From positions 882,384 to 946,383 of the forward strand of contig ML976665.1 of the NCBI GenBank assembly GCA_010015655.1: a stretch of 64,000 nt of DNA. The letters are read 5' to 3'. Numbering within the stretch: the first letter of the stretch is position 1; each line of letters starts with the position of its first letter. This document shows positions 10,150 through 20,245 of the stretch, in pieces. The translations under genes were made by a program, and so were the position numbers. This DNA comes from Bimuria novae-zelandiae CBS 107.79. Taxonomy: Eukaryota; Ascomycota; Dothideomycetes; Pleosporales; Didymosphaeriaceae. A model generated the notes under the pieces. The model ran no database searches and had not been told where the DNA came from. It worked only from the letters and a program-made list of their open reading frames with translations.

Positions 10150-12789
10150 CCCCCGCATGGCCAAAATCTGCCATACACGGGCCACATTAAAATGGCCAAT
10201 CAGGAGAGCTGCCAAGTGAACACCAAATCTATATCGTAATATTAGTAATTTTTATTTACTAGCTAAAATATATCTATTTTAAAATTACCTATATTTATAA
10301 ATATGCTAAAAGCTACTAGCCTACTTACTAATAACCCTAATTTTATAAAATATATAAAATAAAAAAAATCTAACGCTAAAAAGCTTAATTTACGAATAAA
10401 TCTACTACTTAATTAAAAACCTCTTAATATTAATAATCTACGTATATTTAGAGAGGCTAACTTACTTAAAAATATTAATTATAGTAGTTTAATTATCTTA
10501 TTTAATTTATACTTCTTTGCTAACGTTATAGACTATATAGTATACTATATAAATTAACATGCTAAGGCGCTCTAAGTAGCAATGCCTAGTAATTACTATA
10601 GCTAGAAACTAATGTCTTTAGTAAAGCTTTATACGTACTTTTTAATTATTATTTATATAGGCGTCTACCAGGAGTCCTTACTAGTAAAGTACTAAGAGAA
10701 AGGCTACTATAACGCTTTTATATATAAAATTAATAAGTTTATATCACGCTAGCGTTAGTAGTAGCTAAATTAGTACCTATATTTGTAACAGGAACAATCG
10801 CTCGTCGACACGAGAACCCTTGGCCAGTCAAGACAGGATTCGAGATCATCCGAAAACCGACACTCATCCGTATCGGACCAATTTCGGATCTATCAGACCG
10901 ATGGGGAACTACGGATCCGATTCGGACCTATTTCGGATCCATCAGACCGACGGTCAACCTATAGCAGATATACGCTAGCTAGCTATCTAGGAAGAGGTGT
11001 ATTTAGAGGAGCTTAGGGCCTTTATAGTTTAGTACCTTTTCCGTATCCTTTCGTACCAGGCCTATAGGCACTTAATTTATTCGAGGCTACTTTCTTATAC
11101 ACGCACTCCTACTTGCCTTTACTAAGAGATACGCTAATATCGATCCTTTGAGTGACCTGCGCCGATACAATATTATACTAAAGTAAAGTAGAGCCTTTAC
11201 TTTTTATTTAGCTATATTTAAGATCATTTTTAGCTACTTTGCGGACGCTTGCTTTTTTATTAAATGCCTAATAAGTACCTTTATATTAATAAGGTAATTA
11301 TAAGATTTATTAAATACGCGTTAAGAAAGTAATAATTAAAATAAAGCTTATACTTAAGGGCTATTAAATCTAATGTCCAGTAAATAATAAAATAATATTT
11401 AACTAGGTTTTTTATACCTATAATAAAGGAATTATTAATTTAATTAAAAGTACTAATGCTAACGCGACTAGTAGATTTTTACTTTTAATAAAACTTATTT
11501 TTATTACTGTTATGCTTACTAAGGACGCTGCTAGAGAAAAACCTTTTTTTAATTAGGTATTATATTATTTTGGATAATAACCATTTTAATATAATACTTA
11601 TATTTAAATATTTTGAATCTAAAGGCGTTAGCTGCGCTAGGACTATTAAAATAATAAAAATAATAATAGAGGAGATTTTTAAGTAGGCTATAGAGGTAAA
11701 ACTCTAAATAAGTAGCGTACCTATCGCCCGCAAAAGGCTATCTAAAAAGCGCTTTAATAGTAATCTTATATGTCTTAAAACACACGCTTAGTAGTCTCTT
11801 AAGTAAAAAGAAATACGTTAGGCGCTATTAGCATTAAAGGAAGTATTAAAATTAGCTTAAAAAATAATTAAGTTATTTTTTTACTAGTATAGTTATAGAT
11901 TATAAGTATTAACGTTATTTCTTAATATAGTGTTAACTTTTATATAGCTACTTAGCACGTTAAAAAGCTCTATTAACGTTTTAAAATAGTATTAAATAAT
12001 AAGAAGATCTTTACGGACGCCTTTAATAATAAGCTTATTAAGTTACTAAAGATACTAATAATAATAAATAATTATAATACTTATGAAAGTAAGGTTAATT
12101 AATTTAATTAGTATAAAAGCTACTACTTTATTTAGTAGGCTAAATAATATATTTAGCGTCCTTTACTTTACTTCTTACTTAATTTAGCACTAAATAACGC
12201 TTATAGGCTATTATTATACTTATTTTAGCTATTAGTAAAAACGACAGATTATAAAAACTTTCTATATATCTTAATTAACTAGCTTTATAAGCGCGGAGGC
12301 TAACTTTGCAATAATAGTAATAAACGTTAGCACGTAGACAATATCGTCAGCGACGCTGGCAGCTCCCACACGTCTACAAGGCTGTTTGCAGAGGCGAAGA
12401 CTTGTGTATCTTATGCAACGTCTGGGCGTAAAAAGCACAACTCACGGCCTCCACGGTAGCCTCTTATAATAACTTCTAGCAATCGTAAAGCTCCTCTGCG
12501 TACTCCGCGCAGTACTTTTAGCTGTAAGGCGTGTAAGCTACCTTTGTATAGGCTAGAGGAGCGTCCTAAATAGTAGTAAGAGTACCTACAGCGCTGTTAA
12601 ATAATTATATTAAAAAATTTCTCTTAAAGCTTAATTTGTAAGTAGTTTTATTAAAATACTATAAGAAATTAAGTCTCTATATAAATTTATATAATTTAAT
12701 CTTTTTTAGTATTCGTCAGAAGTTTGAGCAAAGCTCTAATTAGCCATTTTAATATAGCCCGTATACGGCAGATTTTAGCCATGCGGGGG
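10150..12789 (+). mobile_element. PiggyBac-like DNA transposon, full length (copy 2)
   Basis: 2,640 bp with imperfect inverted repeats of about 60 bp: left CCCCCGCATGGCCAAAATCT (10,150 on) and right, on the reverse strand, CCCCCGCATGGCTAAAATCT (12,789 back). It sits inside the left repeat of the Tc1-like element. Joining the flanks GGGGTAT and ATACGCC with one shared AT restores the empty site GGGGTATACGCC seen at the other end of the host element. The interior is strongly RIP-mutated. Confidence 0.82.
10980..12640 (+). pseudogene. PiggyBac-like transposase, RIP-destroyed
   Basis: Homologous to the remnant at 12-928. Near 12,050-12,215 the frame still shows NNYNTYESKVN, then RPLLYFLLNLALNNAYRL. 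At 12,380-12,570 it shows RLFAEAKTCVSYATSGRKKH, then TPRSTFSCKACKLPLYRLEE, matching the Cys-rich tail of copy 1 (Cys-x2-Cys pairs partly lost). The N-terminal part is suggested by about 10,985-11,160 (EEVYLEELRAFIV). Stop codons are frequent; no function is possible. Confidence 0.75.
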
Positions 12790-12849
12790 ATACGCCACGT
12801 TCTGAATTGGGAAGCATCTCCGAGCCTACGTGGCCTTTGCTTCTAACCT

Positions 12850-14133
12850 TACAACCCCTCTATACTTGCTCTCTAATTAATACTGTCTTTATTATAGTTC
12901 CTTACGATATTGCTACTAGGGCTTTAATAATTACTCTTAAGGCTATTAGAAAGCCTAATAGGGATTTTAAAGTAGATAATTAACTTAATATTTACGTAAG
13001 TAATTAAATAAAGCTTTAATTTATACTAGTAGCTACTTAAGGTTATAAATAAATACCTTAAAAATAGCTATCGCTCTAGTAGGCCCTTAACGTAAAATAA
13101 AGTTATATAGAAAGTAGTTAATAGCGTACGTATTAACTATTATAAATAAGAAAGGTTTTACGCTAACGTTACTAGTGTGCTTAGCAAAAAAAAATTAATA
13201 TTTTTACTATAATTATTTAGCGTATTATAAGGAAGGCAGGCTTTAAGAAGATAAAACTAATAAAAAAGCTAAGGTTAATAAAAAATAAAAAACTTAGTAT
13301 TATTAGTGTCTATAGCGTAAATACTAAATAATTAAAAAAAAAATTTAGTTTAATAAAACGTTTATAGTTGTCCTTTATAGGCGTAGAGGATATAGAATAT
13401 TGTAAAAAGCTAATAAGGTATTTATTTAAAGTTATATCTATAAAAGGTAAAAGGACTACTTTAAATTTATGTTCTAGGAATGCTTTTTATATAATAAAAA
13501 AGGGCCTTATCACTGCTAGACGCTAGAAATAAAGAAAAAGAAGGAGGCTACTATTACTTAAATTAAGAAGCTAAACTAGGAGCTAGAGCTTATTATAAAA
13601 GTATAATAAAAGCTTAAAAATAGAATACGTTGCCTTGCTCTACGTAATAAGCCTAAATAATAATCTTAATAGATATAGAATAAGAAAACTAAAAAGGTTA
13701 GCTAAAGTAAAGAATTAGGTATTAATTAATATTAATACTAGACATTTGTCTTACTTCTAAAGCTTATACTCTTTACTAAAGAGTATAAAGTAGAATAGCT
13801 AAGAATAATTATATAAGAAGATAAGGCGCCTTTTTATAATTATTATATCTAGAGCTATATATATAGCGTCTATAATATTATAAAGCTACTCTAGTATAGT
13901 AATTTACTTAATTAAACGCTATTAAAACTTGCTAGCTATAGATAAAGAGAGCTACTATAAAGAAAAGTGTATTAAAGAGTAAAGTAAAGGCTATTCGTGC
14001 TTAGGAGTAGTGCTAGCAAGATCTTCCTTAAGAGAAAATCTAGGCCTAGGATTAAGCGTATTCCTATCTATATTAAGAAGATTATTAAGCTAGAAGGAGG
14101 TAATAAGTATAAGGAGGGCAGTAATCTTAATAG
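12850..14133 (+). pseudogene. Tc1/mariner-like transposase, RIP-destroyed
   Basis: Legible blocks are those of fungal Tc1-like transposases. Near 13,480-13,520 the translation gives KKGPYHC. Near 13,820-13,920 it gives EDKAPFYNYYI, then IIKLL-x-x-SN-L-x-N, corresponding to the family's 'EDxAPxH...NSPDLNPIE' block that carries the second and third catalytic acids. At 14,085-14,120 it ends in IKLEGGNKYKEGSN, the conserved C-terminal motif. Many stops. Confidence 0.75.
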
Positions 14134-14154
14134 ACTTAGGTAATCGGATATATA

Positions 14155-14223
14155 TCTAAATTAGGAATGTGGCGTATACCCCTTCTCGCCAAGGTAGGCA
14201 AGGACTTTTGAAAGGCACCTCCG
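14155..14223 (-). repeat. Right terminal inverted repeat of the Tc1-like element
   Basis: Uninterrupted copy of the terminal repeat. On the reverse strand it reads GGGGTATACGCCAC at the position where the left copy carries the PiggyBac-like insertion, giving the empty target site. Confidence 0.82.
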
Positions 14224-14556
14224 TACTTACCGATAAAAACATATAGTCTTGGCTGTGATAGTATCGCGGCGATACCTTTACACTCAAGCAAACTCACCTC
14301 ACAGAGCCAATGGAATAGCTTCCTAAATCCAGGAGGCATAGTCCAGCGCTCAATGAGTTTACAACGCTACGCATTGCAAACTTTAATATAAGAGCGATGC
14401 GGTCCTCCACACACCCAAGTCTTTCGCGCACCTAAGAGTTTGTATCGCCATACTCTCATGCATGCCATCAGCACGACACGCCCATGTCAGCGCGCTCTGA
14501 ATTTCAGGCACCTTCGCAGCTTCTGCAAGCCACGGCGTAACCCTCGCTCTACACCA
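14224..14556. other. Intergenic boundary between transposon block and genes
   Basis: Base composition switches abruptly here from RIP-mutated AT-rich sequence to GC-balanced sequence. I see no gene; the short minus-strand ORF at 14,136-14,339 straddles the transposon end and has no coding signal. Confidence 0.5.
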
Positions 14557-14562
14557 TATAAA
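14557..14562 (+). promoter_or_regulatory. TATA box of the lipocalin-like gene
   Basis: TATAAA 54 bp before the start codon, followed by a pyrimidine-rich leader (CCTACTCTTCTCATCC), the usual layout of a strongly transcribed fungal gene. Confidence 0.5.
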
Positions 14563-14615
14563 CCGTCCCGCCTACTCTTCTCATCCTCGCCAACCTCTCT
14601 CCCCGGTCTATTATC

Positions 14616-15136
14616 ATGAAGACGCCCGAGCAATTCCTCGCCCTCCTCTCAGGAGCCTGGCTCCTCCAAAACGAGAGCTCGTACGTCCCCCCTTCCCCCC
14701 TTCCTTACTAACTCTCATTTCCACCAGCGTCTACCCCAACGGCACCACCCTCCCCCGCCCCGATTCCGTCCTCGGCCCCAACCCCACCTCCTACATGTCC
14801 GCCATCCTCGTGCCCACGCTGCCCGCCTACCGCCCTCTCTCGCTACACTACGGACGCTTCGAGAACACGACCGATGCGGAGTGGGCTGTCCTCGGACAGC
14901 GCAATCTCGCGTACGCCGCGCCGTTTAGTTTATCCGTGCTGCCGGAGGCAGACGAAGACGATGGCGTGGTCATGCATGGCCCGTTGATGTGTAATGTGCC
15001 GAGCTATGATGGGGTGTATTTTGAGCGGAATTTTACGGTTTTGGGGACGGGCGAGGAGTATGGGAGGTGGTTGAGGTTGGCGCTTAGAGGGCAAGAGGGG
15101 GTGAGGGTGGTGTTGGTGTGGAGGAAGAGGGAGTAG
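14616..15136 (+). CDS. Lipocalin-like domain protein
   Basis: Two exons, 14,616-14,680 and 14,728-15,136, joined by a 47-bp intron (GTACGT...CTAAC...CAG); the junction codon is Ser. The product is 157 aa beginning MKTPEQFLALLSGAWLLQNE. The pattern 'G.W.L' near the N-terminus, a middle part with SYMSAILV, and the C-terminal block GPLMCNVPSYDG with a final VRVVLVWRK fit the fungal lipocalin-like family (PF13924), a small beta-barrel of unknown ligand. No signal peptide is seen, so it is probably cytosolic. Third-position GC falls along the gene: the first exon and middle are C-rich, the end G-rich. The function is inferred from fold only. Next to the transposon block but not itself mutated. Confidence 0.78.
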
Positions 15137-15497
15137 AGGGATGGGAGGGAGAGAAGTGTAGGGTGGATGAGTGGACGGTTGGGTAGCTTGGGTTAGTGGA
15201 AGTGGGGACGGAGTGGTTTAGCTGCATCATGCAGGTACAACCGCCAGCCCGTCGCATATTTGGTCTTAGGTGCCGGAGAAGCGCAAGTAGCAAGATTCCC
15301 ATTGGATTCGACGTCCAGCGGGAGACTAGACGTGCAGTTCGCTTCCAACTCTAGCACATTCTCCCAAAGATGTTGTGCAAAGGTCGTCTGCACCTCGTGA
15401 AGCGAGCTTTCCCCGCAATGACATACCCAGCCGCATATACCGGTTCCTCCATCCCATGGCAGTGACACGAGTGACGCAAGACGAAAACAAATACCGC
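15137..15497. other. Intergenic region
   Basis: 3' flank of the lipocalin-like gene and 5' flank of the small gene. ORFs on both strands here are G/T-rich shadows without domain signal. Confidence 0.45.
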
Positions 15498-15503
15498 TAT
15501 ATA
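15498..15503 (+). promoter_or_regulatory. TATA box of the small Gly-rich protein gene
   Basis: TATATA about 90 bp before the start codon, followed by a long C/T-rich leader and AAACAAAACATGG at the start codon. Confidence 0.5.
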
Positions 15504-15588
15504 GTTAGCTGTCTTTCCCCATCACATCCCATCTTCTCAACCACATCCAATTCCCATTCAACTTCCATTCTTCCCTCACAAACAAAAC

Positions 15589-15835
15589 ATGGCCGACGCA
15601 GTCAACAAAGTCACCGATACCGTCGGAAAGGCCACTCAAGGCGCCGGTGAGGGAGTGAAGGATGCCGGGAAAGGTGCCAATGACGCTGTGAAGGGTGAGT
15701 ATCTCTATTCTGAAGCCTGTCCCAGTCCTAATGCTCGCAGGCGCAACCGGCCAGTCGGGTGGGTCTTCTTCAGGCGGCGGCGGAGGTGGAACCGATCATC
15801 TTGGACTTGGAAACACGGACATCGGCAGCAAGTAA
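15589..15835 (+). CDS. Small hydrophilic Gly-rich (LEA/hydrophilin-like) protein
   Basis: Two exons, 15,589-15,694 and 15,741-15,835, with a 46-bp intron (GTGAGT...GCAG). The 66-aa product starts MADAVNKVTDTVGKATQGAG and ends in a Gly-run (SSSGGGGGGTDHLGLGNTDI). The first half is built of repeated 'VxDxxGKxxxGAGxGVKDAGKGAND' units, an amphipathic, Ala/Gly/Lys/Asp-rich composition like LEA-type or hydrophilin stress proteins. No signal peptide, no Cys. A strong start context and TATA box suggest high expression. The link to stress is inference from composition; there is no catalytic motif. Confidence 0.72.
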
Positions 15836-16577
15836 TGGTGCTTAGTGGTGGAAGGTGGGTCGGTGACGCTGTTGTGATAGCCAGGGAAAGCGGTGACGCG
15901 TAATAACCCAACGTAAAGTTTATGAGAAACCAAAATTCGCACGTCCATGTATCAGCCAGTACCATGGCCCTTTCGCATCTATTTGGCCGGTCTGAGACCT
16001 GGAGGTTGGAGGCGTGACTGTGGACGAGGGATATCCGTCCCAGACCATGCTCCATGCCGCCGGCGCGTGATCTCGTCGCGTCTCCAGGCTTTTTAATGTG
16101 AAGCTCGTCGTATTGACCATGTCCTGAGGTACAGATTCGTTCCGTGAGATTGCATACGAAGTGGTACCGGCACGTTCGAAGGAAGAAGTGTAGCTGCGTC
16201 GCGATGTCCTTTGGAGCTTGTCTGCGCACGCGCGATGGACTGGACAGTCTATTTGATCACGAGGACGCAATATTCGGGAGTCTTGTCGCTCTTCTGCCAT
16301 ATCAGTAGAATTATCCAAACAGTGTATAACCGATAACCAAATGGAACACGGCAGAATCGAACGTCGTTCGCGAACCTGATTCCATTCCCATTCTAGGACG
16401 CCGTGCTATCGGTACAGGCCATGACATATGATACAGGTATTGCACAGAAGCCTGAGTTGAGTGTGAACGCCGACCGCCATCATAGCGGGATATGCAAAAC
16501 ACCCAGAAAGATCCCAACAACCTTTTATACATTAAAGCCCAGTTCTCGAAAAAGTCGTCGTCGTTGAAGTAAAAGAT
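15836..16577. other. Intergenic region between small protein gene and TIM17
   Basis: 742 bp holding the 3' flanks of two convergent genes. Overlapping minus-strand ORFs (up to 174 codons at 15,705-16,229) show no domain and cross the exon of the small gene; I see no real gene. Confidence 0.5.
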
Positions 16578-17176
16578 CTACGCAGCCATGGCCATGCCAC
16601 TACCGGGAGCAGGAGCAGCGGGCGCACCTTGTGGCGGCATTGGAGGAGCCTCTAGCTTGGTGTTGTCGGCCATCATCCTGTTGAAGCCGATGCTGACACC
16701 TTCGATGACGGCGAGCAAGATGGCGCACGATATGGCGCCGTTTCGCATCGACTTGTAGCCTCCTCGCACGGCGAGCGAGCCGCCTGTGAAGAAGCCGGCG
16801 ATGATGGCATTCCACGGGTCTTCCTTCTTCCGTATGCCCTTGACTGCACAGTCGTATGTGTTGAAGAGACCACCCCAGACGCCAAAGTTGCCACCGAGGA
16901 CGGGTGCACGCGCTTTTATCGCCGTGATGGCGCCGATGCGCCGTTCGCCGTAGGGAGAGTTCCGGAACTGGACCAAAGTCAGAAAGAGACGCAGAGGAAG
17001 TCCAGCGACAGGAACTGCGTACGCCTTTGATACCATGCCATAACGCACCACCGACAGCCTGCGACGAGAGATTAGCTGAGAGACTGGAGCGGCGAGGAAG
17101 CGCCTACACCCATAGCGAATGCGCCTCCGAAATCATTGAGGATGACCCAGGGGCAGGGATCTCTGGTGTGGTCCAT
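16578..17176 (-). CDS. TIM17: Mitochondrial inner-membrane translocase subunit TIM17
   Basis: Three exons on the minus strand: 17,108-17,176, 17,023-17,058 and 16,578-16,967, with 49- and 55-bp introns. The 164-aa product begins [20 protein letters not shown] and continues [15 protein letters not shown], then [20 protein letters not shown] and [20 protein letters not shown]. These are the Tim17/22/23 glycine-zipper transmembrane segments and the Tim17-specific N-terminus with its conserved Asp and Cys. Tim17 lines the TIM23 presequence translocase of the inner membrane. The C-terminus is a Pro/Ala-rich tail ([16 protein letters not shown]). Length is normal for the family. The start is fixed by exon 1, whose sequence matches the family from residue 1. 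Confidence 0.95.
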
Positions 17177-17876
17177 GGCGAATTATATGAAACAGATAAA
17201 AGAACAGAAACAAAACCCGTAATAGACGTGATAAGGGCTGGGACGGATGCGGCGTTGTGTTGTAGGTTGCGAATGATACGCTTCAACTTTTTCTGAGAAC
17301 CCTGGCTGCACCTGCCAATCCGAACCCTGCACGTGATGTCGGAACTAAATTTCTCCGACATCGACGGTTGTCATCGCTCGCGACGACCTGAGAACATCTC
17401 ATCAACAAAATGAGCGAAGCCATCAAACAGCTCTATCAACCCACTTGTTGTTTTGCATACGATGATATATCGCTCCTTCTTGAGCTACTCGCATGTTGTG
17501 GAACATGAACGCCGTTTCAAAGCGCAGCGATACGAAGGGCCATCCTCGCCTGATATGCAATACCCTCTTTCTACTACACTCCGTTTTTACTTCGCCCGGC
17601 CAGCCTATATAAATTCGGCCGTTAAGCATTCAAGTTCCGCATCTGCTGAATGCGGCTTTCACATAAGCAGACGTCGAAATCATGCATATGCCTTTTACTT
17701 GAGAGAGATAGGTGGGATTCTGAGAACGTCAATAAGGTGAGAGTTGGTGCATTCGTCTCCCATGTGACGCGCAAACCTCACCAGCCTTCTTTATTCCTTC
17801 TTAATTCCTTTCTGTCATGTGATCCCTTTACCTAGTTCATATTTTCTTTGACACATGTCTTTCCTTCTCTCACGAC
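17177..17876. other. Intergenic region upstream of TIM17
   Basis: 700 bp with the TIM17 promoter on the minus strand. A plus-strand start at 17,410 gives only 32 codons. No domain recognised. Confidence 0.45.
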
Positions 17877-18083
17877 ATGGCAGACCGCGTCGTTCCATCT
17901 GCCTCTTTGCAGTCCATTGAACTTTTTCCAACCTTGATCTATTTCTCAACACCGATGTCGAGCCAGGACCTCGCCCTGATGGCCTGTCTCTCGCGACAAT
18001 CTTGGAGCTTCGCAAGCTTCGTGAAGCCGCAGTCTGTCTCTCTCGTAAAGATAGAAGTGGACTATAACGGCCAGAATTTATAG
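17877..18083 (+). CDS. Small unrecognised ORF (68 aa)
   Basis: Starts MADRVVPSASLQSIELFPTL. The only support is context: a pyrimidine-rich leader (CTTTCCTTCTCTCACGAC) directly before the ATG looks like a fungal 5' leader. The +1 frame over the same bases also stays open and reads more like protein (LDLFLNTDVEPGPRPDGLSL), so this may be a decayed or misread gene. I do not recognise a family. It lies between TIM17 and a transposon. Confidence 0.22.
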   Translation: MADRVVPSASLQSIELFPTLIYFSTPMSSQDLALMACLSRQSWSFASFVKPQSVSLVKIEVDYNGQNL

Positions 18084-18097
18084 TAGGAAAGCGTAAC

Positions 18098-18200
18098 AAG
18101 TAACCCTAGGATAAGCAATACAACAACCTACCTCGCGCTATATGCGACTACATGTTACCCCAGGATGGGCAATACAATAGTCATGGCTCGCGAATGGTCT
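18098..18200 (+). repeat. Imperfect tandem duplication, two units of about 54 bp
   Basis: AGTAACCCTAGGATAAGCAA and TGTTACCCCAGGATGGGCAA start two units that both continue ATACAA...CTCGCG. The first unit has TA where the second keeps CA or CG at several places. It lies just outside the Fot1-like copy 2. Confidence 0.5.
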
Positions 18201-18218
18201 TGGCGTACCTTCCATATA

Positions 18219-20089
18219 CTCGCCCCACACGCCAACCGGAGGTTGGCCCTGCGCAGCCTAACGTAACTTCGCAGCCCAACGTAACTTTTCGTCGCGGATT
18301 TTTCTATTTTCTTAATAAATAACTTATAACCATGCCTAAATATTATAGCAAGAGCTATAAAATTAAGTAGCGTATTTTTAATTATCTCTCTAGTTTTTCT
18401 AGCTTAGAAATACCTAATTTTGCAGCTGTAGCACGCGAATAGAGCGTGCCTGTTTCGCGACTTCGAGCGCGCGCTGGAGGCCGGATTAGCCGCTATAACT
18501 GCAGCGGCACGAATCTATAACTCTTAGAGACCTAGGATAAAGCGCTAAAGTTATATATATATTACTGCGACACTATTAGCATGCTATACCTTATACTATA
18601 GTTAAAAGGTGCTACTTAATATATCCTTAATTACGCGCACCCTAATGGCAAAGCTCCCTTACTTAGTAAGGACTAGCTATCGCGATAGTTATTAAGAAAT
18701 CTAGACTATTGCTGTATAAAGCAGAAGTTACAGCATATTAATTATATAGTAATAGTAACGTTTAAAGCTTATAGCTATTATTTTATTAAGCTTAAAAAGG
18801 TGATATACACCTACGGCGTTACCCTATTAGATACCTATAATATAGACGAAACTGGCTTCCGTATAGGCATTAGTAGTAATTAATAGATTATTACTATAAA
18901 GTTTAATTATTCCTATGTTTTTGTGTTAAAGACGTCGCGCGATTATATTACGAGTATTAAATTAATTTTTAGCAATAAAGAGGTACTCGAATCTATACTC
19001 GTCGTATAGGCCGTTAATTACCTTTATTACTAGTATACAAATACGGCGCTGCCTAATAGCTATATAATCGCTATATTAATATTAGGATACGCTAATAACT
19101 CTATCTTAATAGAGTAGCTAAAGTTTTTTAAAATATAAACGCGCGCGCGCTAAAAAGGCGTATAGTAATTACTTATATTTAATAAATTTAGTAGCCACCT
19201 TACTATTAAGTTTATATAGTTCTGCAATAATTATAAGATACTCCTTTTCTTACTACTACTATATTTATTACATTATCTGCAGCCTCTAGACGTCGTCTAT
19301 TTTTAGCTATTAAAGCAGAATTACAAAAAGGCTATAGAAATAGCCACCCGAACTAGCTATATAGACTTTAATAAAGTCGAATTTCTACATGCGATCTATA
19401 AGATTAGGATAGATACATTTAAGCGTAGCATAATCCTAAGCGCCTAGGAGAAAGCTAAGATCTTTTTATTTAATCTAGAGCTTGTTTATATAAAGCTACT
19501 AGTACCTATTCGGACGCTATTTTTATTAGTTCTATCCGCTGTTAATTCGAGCCCTATTGCTAATACACCTATAGTATATTAGCGGCAGTATTAAAAAATG
19601 TCGCGCGCCCTAGAGAGAAGCAATATATTAAGTAGGAGGCTTACAAAATTCCTAGAAAGCTCGTAATTGCTAATTAATAGTCTCGCGCTGGCCTAGCGCG
19701 ACCTTATAAATATTACCGCAGCAGCTTAACAACGCTAAAAAAGGTAGATTAAAGATAAAAAGCTAGTATAAAAAGGTAGCGTAGTAACCGTTAAAGCAGC
19801 GCAATAAGTAATTAATTAACGTATAAAGCTTAAGGCTTAAAAGGTTACTTAAAAGGCTATAAAAATATATAAGGACGCCCACTTGCAGAGCCTATAAAAT
19901 TAGCCCTAATAGGTCCTATCTCTTAGAGAGATGACTGTAGATCCTGCCCTACTTGCTACACTAACTCCACTGTATATTAGCCTATATAATTGAAGTCTAC
20001 GCTGTCAAAAGACTGGATTAATTTCGATTCTCTATACAAAGTTACGTTGGGCTGCGCAGGGCCAACCTCCGGTTGGCGTGTGGGGCGAG
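18219..20089 (+). mobile_element. pogo/Fot1-like DNA transposon, copy 2 (complete length)
   Basis: 1,871 bp flanked by TA at 18,217-18,218 and 20,090-20,091. Terminal inverted repeats of about 50 bp begin CTCGCCCCACACGCCAACC on the left; the right end is their inverse. Each repeat contains a hairpin (GCCAACC, 3-base loop, GGTTGGC). The left end carries a subrepeat of about 19 bp twice (GCAGCCTAACGTAACTTC, then GCAGCCCAACGTAACTTT); the right end has it once. The terminal 50 bp are GC-rich and nearly unmutated, whereas the interior is heavily RIP-mutated. It supplies the empty sites for two insertions in copy 1. Its right end is 156 bp from the start codon of the dynamin-like gene. Confidence 0.85.
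18330..19890 (+). pseudogene. pogo/Fot1-like transposase, RIP-destroyed
   Basis: DDE_1 landmarks are readable despite many stops. At about 18,838-18,870 N-I-D-E-T-G-F-R-I-G is the first catalytic Asp block. At 19,258-19,310 LLHYLQPLDVVYF leads into a LLKQN segment, the 'LQPLDVxxFxxLKxxY' block. At 19,380-19,470 EFLHAIYKIRIDTFKRSIIL followed by SA is the conserved region after the last catalytic Asp of Fot1-type transposases. An N-terminal DNA-binding half is expected at 18,430-18,800 but is not individually recognisable. Confidence 0.8.
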
Positions 20090-20245
20090 TACGTCTTCGC
20101 TGTGCTCCCTTCAACTTCAACCACAACAACAGTCGGAACTAAAATCGCCGGCACAGTTTCGGGACAATCCAGGCCCGTTTTACACTCCTCGCCGCACAGT
20201 CTACTCACATCTTCGCTCGTCCCTTGTCGGCATCTTACTATCGAC

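Larger units (their letters stand above)
10102..14223 (+). mobile_element. Tc1/mariner-like element, split by a PiggyBac-like insertion
   Basis: Bounded by inverted repeats of about 48 bp or more: left from 10,102 (CGGAGGTGTCTTTTAAAAG) and right ending at 14,223 (reverse complement CGGAGGTGCCTTTCAAAAG). TA flanks both ends (10,100-10,101 and 14,224-14,225). The left TA is also the TA that borders Fot1-like copy 1, so the two elements abut on one shared TA. Without the 2.64-kb PiggyBac insertion it is about 1.48 kb. Its interior is heavily RIP-mutated. Confidence 0.82.

Noticed and set aside
1100..14100. A different genetic code or a giant non-coding RNA in the stop-rich AT block
   Set aside because: Recognisable transposase, RT and integrase motifs with stops at former CAG/CAA/TGG codons, plus TpA excess, are explained by RIP.
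15705..16229. 174-codon minus-strand ORF
   Set aside because: Overlaps the intron and second exon of the small Gly-rich gene and shows no domain; probably chance.
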